Shown: in pieces, positions 34,076 through 43,158 of the stretch
Layout of the letters: each line of letters begins with the position of its first letter
Position numbering within the stretch: the first letter of the stretch is position 1
Source of the DNA: Cellulomonas sp. Leaf334
GTDB lineage: Bacteria; Actinomycetota; Actinomycetes; Actinomycetales; Cellulomonadaceae
NCBI RefSeq assembly: GCF_001424195.1
Contig: NZ_LMOO01000005.1
Coordinates: 758,653 to 822,652, forward strand
Direction: 5' to 3'
Length of the DNA: 64,000 nucleotides
Made by a program: the position numbers and the translations under genes
The notes under the pieces: model-generated
The model's input: only the letters and a program-made list of their open reading frames with translations
Told to the model about the DNA's origin: nothing
The model's database searches: none

Positions 34076-36454
34076 ATGCTCTCTGCCGAGTCGCGGACCA
34101 GCCTGCAGGCCGCCGCACCGGCCGCGCCGTTGCGCGGCCACCTCCCGCTGGGCGACCCGCCCGGGACGCCCGACCGCATCGAGGTCACCAGCCGGTGGAT
34201 CGAGCGCGCGGGCAGGCCGTGGTTCCCGGTCACCGGGGAGATCCACTACGCGCGGCTCCCGCGGGACCGGTGGTCGGAGGTCCTCGGCCATGCTCGGGCG
34301 GGCGGCCTGGACTCCGTCGCGACCTACGTGCTGTGGCAGGCCCACGAGCCGGAGGCAGGCAGGTTCCGGTGGGACGACAACCTCGACCTGCGGGCGTTCG
34401 TCCAGCTCGCCGCGCGGCACGGCCTGGACGTCGTCGTCCGGATGGGCCCGTGGGCGCACGGCGAGGCGCGCCACGGCGGGTTCCCCCAGTGGCTGGTCGA
34501 CCGTGAGCTGGCGACGCGCACCGACGACCCCGCCTACCTCGCGCTGGTGCGCCTCTTCTACGCGCAGATCGTCACCCAGCTCGTCGGCCTGACCCACGCC
34601 GAAGGGGGACCGGTCGTCGGCGTGCAGGTGGACAACGAGCTCTACGACCAGCCGGAGCACCTGGCGACCTTGCGGACGCTCGCCGAGGACCTCGGGCTGC
34701 GCGTCCCGATCTGGACCGCCACCGGCTGGGGCGGCGCGCAGGTGCCGGCCACGCTGCTGCCGGTCTACAGCGCGTACGCGGACGGGTTCTGGGAGGAGGC
34801 GACCACCGGGTGGCCGGCGTTCGCCGCCTTCCACTTCCGTTACAGCGAGGTCCGCGACGACCTCACCGTCGGCGCGGACCTGCGCGAGGCGCTGGACGGG
34901 ATCGTGCTGGACCCGACGGCCGTCCCGCTCAAGGACGACGACGCGCTCCCGTTCGCCACCTGCGAGCTGGGCGGCGGCATGCACGTCGCGTACCACCGGC
35001 GTCCGCTGGTGACCCCACGGGACGTCGCGGCGCTGGCCCTGGCCAAGCTCGGCGGTGGGTCGATCTGGCAGGGCTACTACATGTACGCGGGGGGAACCCA
35101 GCGGGTCGGCCCCCAGGGCAGCGAGCAGGAGTCCCAGGCGACGGGCTACCCGAACGACGTGCCCACCCGCACCTACGACTTCCACGCACCGGTCGGTGAG
35201 CACGGCCAGATCCGGGAGCACCACCACCTCCTGCGCCGTCAGCACCTGTGGCTGGAGACCGACGGGGCCGCCGTCGCCGCGATGCAGGTGACGGTCGGAG
35301 GTGGCAGCGAGGACCCCGCCGAGCTGCGGTGGGCGGTGCGGTCCGACGGGTGCCGCGGCTACGTCTTCTTCACCACGTACCAGCCGCCCGTCAGCCCCCT
35401 CGCGCCGCAGCCGGGCGTCCGGGTGGACGTCGAGCTCGACGGCGAGGTCGTCACCATCCCGTCGAACCCCGTCGACCTGCCGGCCGGCATCTCGGTGGTG
35501 TGGCCGCTGCGCTACCCGCTGACCGGGTCGCTCACGCTGCGCAGCGCGACGGCGGGGATCCTCACGCGGATCGCCGACGCCGCCGGGGAGGTCGTCGTCC
35601 TGACCGCGACCGACGGGGTGCCCGTCGAGCTCGTGCTCGAGGGCGACGTCGCCGTGGGCGGTGCCGGGACCGCACGTCGCGACCGCGCACACACGGTCGT
35701 CACGCTCGACGTCCCCCCGGGTCCCGAGACGGTCGTCGACCTGCCCGGCGTCCGGGTCATGGTCGTCGACGAGGCCACCGCCGACCGGCTCTACCGGCTG
35801 GACCTCGGCGGTCGGGAGCGGCTCGTCCTGTCGGACGTCCCGGTGTACGCGCTCGACGGCCGGCTGGTCGCGCACCCGGACGTCGAGTCCGCGTCGATCT
35901 CCCTGTTCCCCGCCCCGAGCGCGCTGACCGGGGACGGTGTCGAGCCGAGCACCGACGCGCTCTGGCGCACCTGGACCGTGACGACGCCCTCCGCCGGGGT
36001 CACCCGCCTCGCCTCGGACCTCGCGCCGGTCGCACCGCACCCGCCCGAGGCGACCAGCGGTGGCCCGATGCACCGCCTGAGCGCGCCGACCGACTTCTCC
36101 GGCGCCGCCACCGTCGAGGTCGAGATCCCGGCGCACCTGCTCGCGGACGTCGACCGCGCCCTGCTGCGGATCACCTGGACCGGTGACGTCGGACGGGCAC
36201 TGGTCGACGGCGAGGTCGTCAGCGACCACTTCTGGCACGGGCGCGTCTGGGACGTCGACCTGTCGCCCGTGCGCGACGAGGTCGCGGCCCGTGGCATCGT
36301 CCTGCAGCTCCTGCCCTGGCGCTCCGCGACCGGTGTCTGGGTGGACCCGACGGTGCGCGGCGTGGCCGACGGGATCACCGTCGCGTCGCTCGACGTGGTC
36401 CGCGTGGCCCGGGTCGTCCTGGAGCTCACGGGAGCCGACGATGCCCACGAGTGA
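34076..36454 (+). CDS. GH35 beta-galactosidase-like glycoside hydrolase, cytoplasmic
   Basis: A 792-residue enzyme. The GH35 TIM barrel occupies about 30-400: EIHYARLPRDRWSEVL, the motif YVLWQAHEPEAGRFRW, acid/base Glu in VGVQVDNELYD (about 187) and nucleophile Glu in FATCELGGGMHVAY (about 297). Beta-sandwich domains follow, with a lectin-like fold near the end. There is no signal peptide, so it handles imported galactosides (or other beta-linked sugars; GH35 also includes exo-beta-glucosaminidases). ATG 34076 sits 6 nt after TACCGT. The next gene, for a DUF5107 protein, overlaps its end by 14 nt, giving translational coupling. A divergent AraC-type gene is the likely regulator. Confidence 0.9.
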   Translation: MLSAESRTSLQAAAPAAPLRGHLPLGDPPGTPDRIEVTSRWIERAGRPWFPVTGEIHYARLPRDRWSEVLGHARAGGLDSVATYVLWQAHEPEAGRFRWDDNLDLRAFVQLAARHGLDVVVRMGPWAHGEARHGGFPQWLVDRELATRTDDPAYLALVRLFYAQIVTQLVGLTHAEGGPVVGVQVDNELYDQPEHLATLRTLAEDLGLRVPIWTATGWGGAQVPATLLPVYSAYADGFWEEATTGWPAFAAFHFRYSEVRDDLTVGADLREALDGIVLDPTAVPLKDDDALPFATCELGGGMHVAYHRRPLVTPRDVAALALAKLGGGSIWQGYYMYAGGTQRVGPQGSEQESQATGYPNDVPTRTYDFHAPVGEHGQIREHHHLLRRQHLWLETDGAAVAAMQVTVGGGSEDPAELRWAVRSDGCRGYVFFTTYQPPVSPLAPQPGVRVDVELDGEVVTIPSNPVDLPAGISVVWPLRYPLTGSLTLRSATAGILTRIADAAGEVVVLTATDGVPVELVLEGDVAVGGAGTARRDRAHTVVTLDVPPGPETVVDLPGVRVMVVDEATADRLYRLDLGGRERLVLSDVPVYALDGRLVAHPDVESASISLFPAPSALTGDGVEPSTDALWRTWTVTTPSAGVTRLASDLAPVAPHPPEATSGGPMHRLSAPTDFSGAATVEVEIPAHLLADVDRALLRITWTGDVGRALVDGEVVSDHFWHGRVWDVDLSPVRDEVAARGIVLQLLPWRSATGVWVDPTVRGVADGITVASLDVVRVARVVLELTGADDAHE

Positions 36455-39359
36455 GATCACCCTCCCTGACGCGCCCGCGGACCTGGCCGACGCCCTCGGA
36501 CGCGGTGCCGCCGTGGCGTGGAGCGAGCCGCTGACCATCCGGACGTACGAGGCGGGGGAGCCCAGCCCGTACCCGATGTACCTCGACCACCGCGTGTACC
36601 AGGGCTCGAGCGGCAAGGTCTATCCGCTGCCGTTCGTCGACCACGTCGCCGACGAGGGGGCGGACCGCCCGTGGCAGGCGATCCACCTGGAGAACGCGTA
36701 CGTGCGCCTGGTGGTGCTGCCCGAGCTCGGCGGCCGGATCCACGTCGGCTACGACAAGACGACCGGGTACAACTTCTTCTACCGCAACAACGTCATCAAG
36801 CCCGCGCTGGTGGGCCTCGGCGGCCCGTGGATCAGCGGCGGTGTCGAGCTCAACTGGCCCCAGCACCACCGGCCGGCCACGTACCTGCCCGTCGAGACGC
36901 ACGTCGAGCACGCCGACGACGGGTCGGTGACCGTCTGGTGCCACGACCACGACCCGTTCACGCGGATGTCCGCCCAGCACGGCGTGCGGCTGCGGGCGGA
37001 CAGCTCCGTCGTCGAGCTCGTGGTCCGGCTGCACAACCGGACCAGCGAGCGGCAGTCGTTCCTGTGGTGGGCCAACGTCGCGGCGCGCGTGCACGACGAC
37101 TACCAGTCGTTCTTCCCGCAGGACGTGCGCTTCGTCGCCGACCACGCGCGGCGCGCCCTCACGGCGTTCCCCCGCGCGGACCGCCCCTACTACGGCGTCG
37201 ACTACCCGGCCCGGGCCGAGCAGGAGCCGGGTGCGGACCGGATCGACTACTACCGCAACATCCCGGTGCCGACGTCCTACATGGTCGTCGACTCCCAGCA
37301 GGACTTCTTCGGGGGCTACGACCACGCCGCAGGTGCGGGGTTCGTGCACTGGGCCGAGCGTCGGGTCTCTCCCGGCAAGAAGCAGTGGACCTGGGGCGAC
37401 GCGCCCTTCGGCCACGCCTGGGACGCCCAGCTCACCGACGGCGACGGCCCGTACGTCGAGCTCATGGCCGGCGTCTACACGGACAACCAACCCGACTTCA
37501 GCTGGCTGCTGCCCGGCGAGACGAAGGTCTTCACCCAGTACTGGTACCCGATCCCCGCCATCGGCGCCGCCCACCAGGCGACGCCGGACGCCGCGGTGCA
37601 CGTCGAGCACGACGACGCCGTGGTCGCGCACGTCACGGTCACGTCCCCGCGCCCCGGTGCGGAGCTGCGCGTCCTGCGCGACGGGGTCGTCGTCGCGGCG
37701 CGGACCGTCGACCTCGTCCCGGGCGTCCCCGCCACGATCACCGCCCCGGCCGACACCGGGGTGCTCGGCGTCGAGCTCGTCGACGGCGCCGGCCGCAGTC
37801 TCGTGCGCTGGGCACCGACGGAGGTGAGCGGCGAGGAGCCGTGGGTCGCCGACGAGCCCCCTGCGCCGGAGGCCGTCGGGTCGGTCGAGGAGCTGTACCT
37901 CACGGGTCTGCACCTGGCCCAGTACCGGCACCCGACGCGTTCCCCGCTGCCGTACTGGCAGGAGGCGCTGCGCCGCGACGCCGGAGACGTCCGCACCAAC
38001 CTGGCCCTGGCCGACCGCGACCACCGCGCGGGCCGGTACGAGCGCGCGCTCGACCGGGTGCAGGTCGCGCTCCGGCGCCTGACCCGCAGGAACGCGAACC
38101 CGCAGGACGCGGAGGCGTTCTACCTGGCCGGTCTCGTGCTGCACCGGCTCGGCCGCACCGTGGAGGCCGAACGCGCCCTCGGCAAGGCCGGCTGGGACGG
38201 CACCTGGGCGGCCGCCGCGGGTCTCGAGCTCGCCCGGTCCCTCGCCCACGGGGGCAGCAACCGTGCCGCGCTCCGGGTCCTGGACACCCTCGACGGGGTC
38301 GTCGGGCACGACACCCGGCGCACGGCCCTGCGTGTGGTCGTCGCCCGGCGGCTCGGCCACGACGAGGAGGCGTCCGACCTGCTGGCCTCCGCGCTCGCGC
38401 TCGACCCGCTCGACGCGACCCTGCGGGTCCTCGCGGGCCGGGACGCCCCCACCGATCCCGGTCTCCTCCTCGACGTCGCCGGCGACCTGTGGCGGGCGGG
38501 CGAGCTCGAGCACGCGGTGGCGGTGCTGGACGACGTCGTGGCGGCGGCGGTCCGGGTGTCGGGCAACGTGCGACCGGTCGCGCTCTACACCGCGGCCCGC
38601 GTCCTCGACGAGCTCGGGAGGCCGGCGGAGGCCGCCGCCCGCCGAACGCAGGCGCGCGAGGCCGACCTGACCTGGGCGTTCCCGTTCGGGCTGGATGCGC
38701 ACGACGTGCTCCAGGCCGCCGTGCTCGCCGACCCGGACGACGCCGTCGCCCGGCTCCTGCTCGGCATGCTCCTCCACGCGCACGGGCGACGCCGGGAGGC
38801 CGCCGAGCTGTGGGAGCGCGCGATCGGGCTCGGCCTGCGCCACCCCGTCCTCCTGCGCAACGCCGCCCTGACCGCGTACAACGTGACCCACGACGACGAC
38901 CTGGCCTGGCGGCGGTACGCGCAGGCGGTCGCGGCGGCGCCGGACGACGCCCGGCTGCGCCACGAGCAGGACCAGCTCGCCGAGCGCCTCGGTCACCCCG
39001 GTGCGGACCGGCTCGCGCGGCTGCGTCCCGTCGAGCACCTCGTGCTGACCCGCGACGACCTGACGACCTCCTACGTCGGGCTCCTGGTCGCCACGGGGTC
39101 AGCACAGCGGGCGTACGAGATCCTCCGCACCCGCCCGTTCCACCCCTGGGAGGGAGGTGAGGGCGCCGTCGTCGCCGCCTGGGACGCGACGCTGGCCGCG
39201 CTCGGGCTGCCGAGGGCGGACCCGCCGGCGAGCCTGGGGGAGACCCGCGCCCGGTACGTCGCCCCTGCGGCGGTCCGGGACGACGGGGTGACGGACTACT
39301 TCGCCACGAGCCTGCCCGAGCTGCTGCTGTTCACGCGCGAGCACGACGGCGCGGGCTGA
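36441..39359 (+). CDS. DUF5107 and tetratricopeptide-repeat protein
   Basis: A 972-residue cytoplasmic protein. Residues about 40-370 are the DUF5107 domain, a beta-rich region reminiscent of aldose 1-epimerase folds: ENAYVRLVVLPELGGRIHVG, GPWISGGVELNWPQHHRP, ARVHDDYQSFFPQDV and WTWGDAPFGHAWDAQLTDGD lie in order. From about 470 onward it is Ala/Leu/Arg-rich with helical repeats of TPR character (YWQEALRRDAGDVRTNLALA and so on). ATG 36441 has GGGAG and lies inside the GH35 gene end, so the two are made together. No function is proven for DUF5107; a carbohydrate-binding or -processing partner of the GH35 is my inference. Confidence 0.8.
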   Translation: MPTSEITLPDAPADLADALGRGAAVAWSEPLTIRTYEAGEPSPYPMYLDHRVYQGSSGKVYPLPFVDHVADEGADRPWQAIHLENAYVRLVVLPELGGRIHVGYDKTTGYNFFYRNNVIKPALVGLGGPWISGGVELNWPQHHRPATYLPVETHVEHADDGSVTVWCHDHDPFTRMSAQHGVRLRADSSVVELVVRLHNRTSERQSFLWWANVAARVHDDYQSFFPQDVRFVADHARRALTAFPRADRPYYGVDYPARAEQEPGADRIDYYRNIPVPTSYMVVDSQQDFFGGYDHAAGAGFVHWAERRVSPGKKQWTWGDAPFGHAWDAQLTDGDGPYVELMAGVYTDNQPDFSWLLPGETKVFTQYWYPIPAIGAAHQATPDAAVHVEHDDAVVAHVTVTSPRPGAELRVLRDGVVVAARTVDLVPGVPATITAPADTGVLGVELVDGAGRSLVRWAPTEVSGEEPWVADEPPAPEAVGSVEELYLTGLHLAQYRHPTRSPLPYWQEALRRDAGDVRTNLALADRDHRAGRYERALDRVQVALRRLTRRNANPQDAEAFYLAGLVLHRLGRTVEAERALGKAGWDGTWAAAAGLELARSLAHGGSNRAALRVLDTLDGVVGHDTRRTALRVVVARRLGHDEEASDLLASALALDPLDATLRVLAGRDAPTDPGLLLDVAGDLWRAGELEHAVAVLDDVVAAAVRVSGNVRPVALYTAARVLDELGRPAEAAARRTQAREADLTWAFPFGLDAHDVLQAAVLADPDDAVARLLLGMLLHAHGRRREAAELWERAIGLGLRHPVLLRNAALTAYNVTHDDDLAWRRYAQAVAAAPDDARLRHEQDQLAERLGHPGADRLARLRPVEHLVLTRDDLTTSYVGLLVATGSAQRAYEILRTRPFHPWEGGEGAVVAAWDATLAALGLPRADPPASLGETRARYVAPAAVRDDGVTDYFATSLPELLLFTREHDGAG

Positions 39360-39388
39360 CGTGCGCAGGCGCCACGGCCCCGAGCGCC

Positions 39389-39401
39389 TAGCCTGGGACG
39401 C
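39389..39401 (+). promoter_or_regulatory. Leaderless -10 element of metB
   Basis: TAGCCT (39389-39394) lies 7 nt before the GTG at 39402, and no ribosome-binding site intervenes. This is the arrangement of actinobacterial leaderless genes. No clear -35 is visible. Confidence 0.55.
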
Positions 39402-40634
39402 GTGACGAACCACGCGCACCCCCAGGACGACGACTGGTCCTCCGCAGGTTTCTCGACCCGCGCCATCCATGCAGGTCAGGACCCGGACCCCACCACCGGG
39501 GCGGTCGTGCCGCCCATCTACGCGACGTCGACGTACAAGCAGGACGGCGTCGGCGGGCTGCGGGGCGGGTACGAGTACTCGCGCTCGGCCAACCCGACGC
39601 GCACCGCGCTGGAGTCGGCGCTCGCCGCCGCGGAAGGGGGTGCGGCGGGATTCGCGTTCGCGTCGGGCCTCGCCGCCGAGGACACCCTCCTCCGGGCGAC
39701 CCTGCGTCCGGGAGACCACGTCGTCATCCCGAACGACGCGTACGGCGGCACCTACCGCCTGATCGCGCGGGTGTTCGGCCCGTGGGGCATCGAGCACACC
39801 CCCGTCGACCTGTCCGACGCCGACGCGGTGGTCGCCGCGATCCAGCCGGGCCGCACGAAGGTCGTCTGGGTCGAGACGCCGACGAACCCGCTGCTGGGCA
39901 TCGCCGACATCGCGGTCCTCGCCGCGCACGCGCGGGCGGCGGGCGCCCTGCTCGTCGTCGACAACACGTTCGCGACGCCCTACCTCCAGCAGCCGCTCGC
40001 GCTCGGCGCCGACGTCGTCGTGCACTCGACGACGAAGTACATCGGCGGGCACTCCGACGTCGTCGGCGGGGCGCTCGTCGTCGCCGACGGTGCGCAGCTG
40101 CCCGTGGGCCTGGAGGCGCCGACCGGGACGACGAACCTCGCGGACGCGGTGCGGTTCCACCAGAACGCGTCCGGTGCGGTCGCGGGACCCTTCGACGCGT
40201 GGCTGACGCTGCGCGGGCTCAAGACGCTCGCGGTGCGCATGGACCGGCACGAGAGCAACGCGCGCGCGATCGCCGACTTCCTCGTGACGCACGACGCGGT
40301 GACGTCCGTGATCTACCCGGGCCTCGACAGCCACCCCGGGCACGAGGTGGCCGCCCGGCAGATGAGCGGGTTCGGCGGGATGATCTCGTTCCGGACCGGC
40401 AGCGAGGCGTCGGCCCTGGCCGTCTGCGCGGCCACGCACGTCTTCACGCTCGCGGAGTCGCTCGGCGGCGTCGAGTCGCTGATCGAGCACCCCCACCAGA
40501 TGACCCACGGGTCGGTCGCGGGCACGGAGCTGGAGGTCCCCGACGACCTCGTGCGGCTCTCCGTGGGCATCGAGGACGTCGCCGACCTGATCGCCGACCT
40601 CGACACCGCGCTGGCTGCCGGGCGAGACGCGTGA
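39402..40634 (+). CDS. metB: Cystathionine gamma-synthase
   Basis: A 410-residue PLP enzyme of the Cys/Met metabolism family, making cystathionine from an activated homoserine and cysteine. The family core is complete: FSTRAIHAGQDPDPTTGAV at the start, YEYSRSANPTR (phosphate contact), SGLAAEDTLLRA, AYGGTYRL, DNTFATPYLQQP and the PLP lysine in HSTTKYIGGHSDVVGG. In the metB/metC/mgl group, sequence alone leaves some doubt between synthase and lyase, but the M. tuberculosis metB-greA-mca neighbourhood supports metB. Start is GTG 39402. The AI-2E-type transporter gene overlaps its stop by 4 nt. Confidence 0.92.
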   Translation: MTNHAHPQDDDWSSAGFSTRAIHAGQDPDPTTGAVVPPIYATSTYKQDGVGGLRGGYEYSRSANPTRTALESALAAAEGGAAGFAFASGLAAEDTLLRATLRPGDHVVIPNDAYGGTYRLIARVFGPWGIEHTPVDLSDADAVVAAIQPGRTKVVWVETPTNPLLGIADIAVLAAHARAAGALLVVDNTFATPYLQQPLALGADVVVHSTTKYIGGHSDVVGGALVVADGAQLPVGLEAPTGTTNLADAVRFHQNASGAVAGPFDAWLTLRGLKTLAVRMDRHESNARAIADFLVTHDAVTSVIYPGLDSHPGHEVAARQMSGFGGMISFRTGSEASALAVCAATHVFTLAESLGGVESLIEHPHQMTHGSVAGTELEVPDDLVRLSVGIEDVADLIADLDTALAAGRDA

Positions 40635-41923
40635 GCACGACCGGGCCGCGCACCCCGAACGCTGACGGCACCTCGGTGCCCCCCTCGGTCCGCAACGCCG
40701 CCGCGTGGTCGTGGCGGCTGCTGCTCATCGGTGCGGCGCTCGCTGTGCTGCTCTGGCTCCTGAACGAGCTCAAGGTCGTCGTGGTGCCGATCGCGGTGGC
40801 GCTGCTGCTCACCGTGCTGCTCGCACCGTTCGTCGGCTGGCTGGACCGTCGCGGGCTGCCCCGCGTGGCAGCCGTCGGGCTCTCGCTCGCCGGGCTCATC
40901 GCCCTCGTCGCCGGCCTGCTCACGCTCGCGGGCCGCTCGATCGTCAAGGGCTTCGGCGAGCTCTGGGACCAGGCCGCGCAGGGGATCGACAAGCTGACCA
41001 CCTGGCTCGCCGAGGGCCCCCTCCAGCTCACGACCGCGGACATCTCCGGCTGGATGGAGCGGATCCAGGGGTCGCTCAGCGGCGGCAGCTCCGAGCTCGT
41101 CACCGGTGCGCTGCACGCGGGGACCACCGTCGCGCACGTCGCGGCGGGAGCGCTCATCGCGCTGTTCTGCACGTTCTTCTTCCTGCTCGACGGCCGCACC
41201 ATCTGGGCGTGGGTCATCGGGCTCCTGCCGCGCGGCTCCCGCGAGCACGTGCACCAGGCCGGTCGGCGCGGACTCGTCACGCTCGGCGCCTACACCCGGA
41301 CCCAGATCCTGGTCGCGGCCGTCGACGCCGTCGGCATCGGCCTCGGCGCGGCGATCCTTCAGGTCCCGCTCGCGCTGCCCCTGGCGGTGCTGGTGTTCCT
41401 CGGGTCGTTCATCCCGATCGTCGGTGCGGTCGTCACCGGGTCGATCGCGATCCTGGTCGCGCTCGTGTCCAACGGCCCGGTGACGGCCCTCTGGATGCTG
41501 GTCGTCGTCCTGGCGGTGCAGCAGATCGAGGGTCACGTCCTGCAGCCGTTCCTCATGGGCCACGCGGTGTCGCTGCACCCCGTCGCGGTCCTGCTGTCGG
41601 TGGCCGCGGGCTCGTTCGTCGCGGGCATCGTGGGTGCGCTGTTCGCCGTGCCGATCGCCGCGACCCTCAACACCGTGCTGCTCTACCTGCACGGCCACGA
41701 CAAGTTCCCGCAGCTCGGCACCGACGACCACGTCCCCGTGCGCGGGCGCGGGCATCCCGTGCTCGACCGCGCCATCGCACAGGTCGCGGAGGCGACCTCG
41801 GAGCGGGTGGCGACGGAGGCGGAGATCGCCGAGCGTGCCGACGCGGACGAACGCGCCGCAGTGGTCGACACCGTGGCGGAGGACGCCGGCGAGCCCGGAG
41901 GGCCTGATGACAGGCCTCGCTGA
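40631..41923 (+). CDS. AI-2E family transporter (TqsA/PerM-like)
   Basis: A 430-residue membrane protein with about eight helices: paired N-terminal helices (about 27-65 and 74-96), a soluble helical segment (100-160), then further helices to about 355, ending in a hydrophilic Asp/Glu/Arg tail of about 75 residues. FLGSFIPIVGAVVTGSIAIL and QQIEGHVLQPFLMG are the family signature segments. Functions proposed for members include autoinducer-2 export and Na+/H+ antiport; the role here is open. GTG 40631 overlaps the metB stop (GTGA) and the ilvA gene overlaps its end by 17 nt, so the three are one operon. Confidence 0.9.
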   Translation: MSTTGPRTPNADGTSVPPSVRNAAAWSWRLLLIGAALAVLLWLLNELKVVVVPIAVALLLTVLLAPFVGWLDRRGLPRVAAVGLSLAGLIALVAGLLTLAGRSIVKGFGELWDQAAQGIDKLTTWLAEGPLQLTTADISGWMERIQGSLSGGSSELVTGALHAGTTVAHVAAGALIALFCTFFFLLDGRTIWAWVIGLLPRGSREHVHQAGRRGLVTLGAYTRTQILVAAVDAVGIGLGAAILQVPLALPLAVLVFLGSFIPIVGAVVTGSIAILVALVSNGPVTALWMLVVVLAVQQIEGHVLQPFLMGHAVSLHPVAVLLSVAAGSFVAGIVGALFAVPIAATLNTVLLYLHGHDKFPQLGTDDHVPVRGRGHPVLDRAIAQVAEATSERVATEAEIAERADADERAAVVDTVAEDAGEPGGPDDRPR

Positions 41924-43106
41924 CGTCCGGGCGGCCGCGCTGCTGCTCGAGGGCGTCTCGGACCGCACCCCGGTGCAGCTCAGCCGGGCCCTGTCGCAGG
42001 TCTGCGGGGCCGAGGTGTGGCTCAAGTGCGAGAACCTGCAGCGCGCCGGGTCGTTCAAGCTGCGCGGCGCCTACGTGCGCATGGCCCGGCTGTCGCCCGA
42101 GGAGCAGGCGCGTGGCGTCGTCGCGGCCAGCGCCGGGAACCACGCGCAGGGCGTCGCGCTCGCGGCCCGGATCCTCGGCCTGACGGCGGTCGTGTTCATG
42201 CCCGCGGACGCCGCACTGCCGAAGATCGCCGCGACCCGCGACTACGGTGCCCGCGTCGAGCTGGTCGGCGCCAGCGTCGACGAGGCCCTCGTGCACGCCC
42301 GCGAGTTCGCGGACCGCACCGGCGCCGTGCTCATCCACCCGTTCGACCACGAGGACGTCGTCGCCGGCCAGGGCACGATCGCGCTCGAGATCGTCGAGCA
42401 GGTCCCCGACGTGGCCACCGTCGTCGTGCCCATCGGCGGGGGTGGGCTGGCCGCCGGGGTCGTCGCCACGCTCGCCGAGCTGCGGCCCGACGTTCGCGTC
42501 ATCGGGGTCCAGGCCGCCCGCGCGGCGTCCTACCCCGCCTCGCTCGCGGCGGGACACCCGATCCCCGCCCCCGAGCTGCGGACCATGGCCGACGGCATCG
42601 CGGTCGGGCTGCCCGGCACCGTGCCCTTCGAGATCCTGGCGGGCCACCACATCGAGGTGGTCACCGTCTCCGAGGAGGACCTGTCCCGCGCGCTGCTGCT
42701 CGTCGCGGAGCGCGCGAAGATGCTGGTCGAGCCGTCCGGGGCAGCAGCCGCGGCCGCGGTCATGGCCGGCGTCGGACCGCTCGACGGTCCGGTCGTGGTG
42801 ATCCTGTCCGGCGGCAACATCGACCCGCTCGTGCTCATGCGGGTGGTCCGGCACGGGCTCGCGTCCGCCGGGCGGTTCCTGCAGCTGCAGGTCCGGATCG
42901 ACGACACGCCCGGAGCGCTCGCCGACCTGCTGCGGGCGCTCGCGGACACCGGCGGGAACGTCATGCACGTCTCGCACGCGCGGACGGTCGGTGACCTGCA
43001 GCTCGACGAGGTCGCGATCGTCGTGCAGGTCGAGACCAAGGGACCGGACCACTGCGAGTACGTCGTCGGACAGCTGCGCGCGGCGGGCTACCGGCTCGGG
43101 GCCTGA
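41907..43106 (+). CDS. ilvA: Threonine ammonia-lyase (threonine dehydratase) with ACT domain
   Basis: A 399-residue PLP enzyme converting threonine to 2-oxobutanoate and ammonia. PLP lysine in QRAGSFKLRGAYVR (about residue 49), SAGNHAQGVAL, phosphate loop PIGGGGLAAGV and the SGGNIDPL tail motif are intact. A C-terminal ACT-type regulatory domain starts at about 324 (LQLQVRIDDTPGALADLLRA), as in the shorter threonine dehydratases. ATG 41907 is preceded by CCGGAGGG and lies inside the transporter gene. It could act as the biosynthetic (isoleucine) or catabolic enzyme; one short ACT domain is common to both in actinobacteria. Confidence 0.92.
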   Translation: MTGLADVRAAALLLEGVSDRTPVQLSRALSQVCGAEVWLKCENLQRAGSFKLRGAYVRMARLSPEEQARGVVAASAGNHAQGVALAARILGLTAVVFMPADAALPKIAATRDYGARVELVGASVDEALVHAREFADRTGAVLIHPFDHEDVVAGQGTIALEIVEQVPDVATVVVPIGGGGLAAGVVATLAELRPDVRVIGVQAARAASYPASLAAGHPIPAPELRTMADGIAVGLPGTVPFEILAGHHIEVVTVSEEDLSRALLLVAERAKMLVEPSGAAAAAAVMAGVGPLDGPVVVILSGGNIDPLVLMRVVRHGLASAGRFLQLQVRIDDTPGALADLLRALADTGGNVMHVSHARTVGDLQLDEVAIVVQVETKGPDHCEYVVGQLRAAGYRLGA

Positions 43107-43109
43107 GAG

Positions 43110-43149
43110 CACGACGAGACGCCACCCCAGCGGGTGACGCCTCGTCGTG
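43110..43149. terminator. 18-bp imperfect hairpin, bidirectional
   Basis: Arms 43110-43127 and 43132-43149 pair with two mismatches around a 4-nt loop, 4 nt after the ilvA stop and 10 nt before the convergent greA stop. It probably ends both transcripts. Confidence 0.8.
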
Positions 43150-43158
43150 GTGCGGGAC

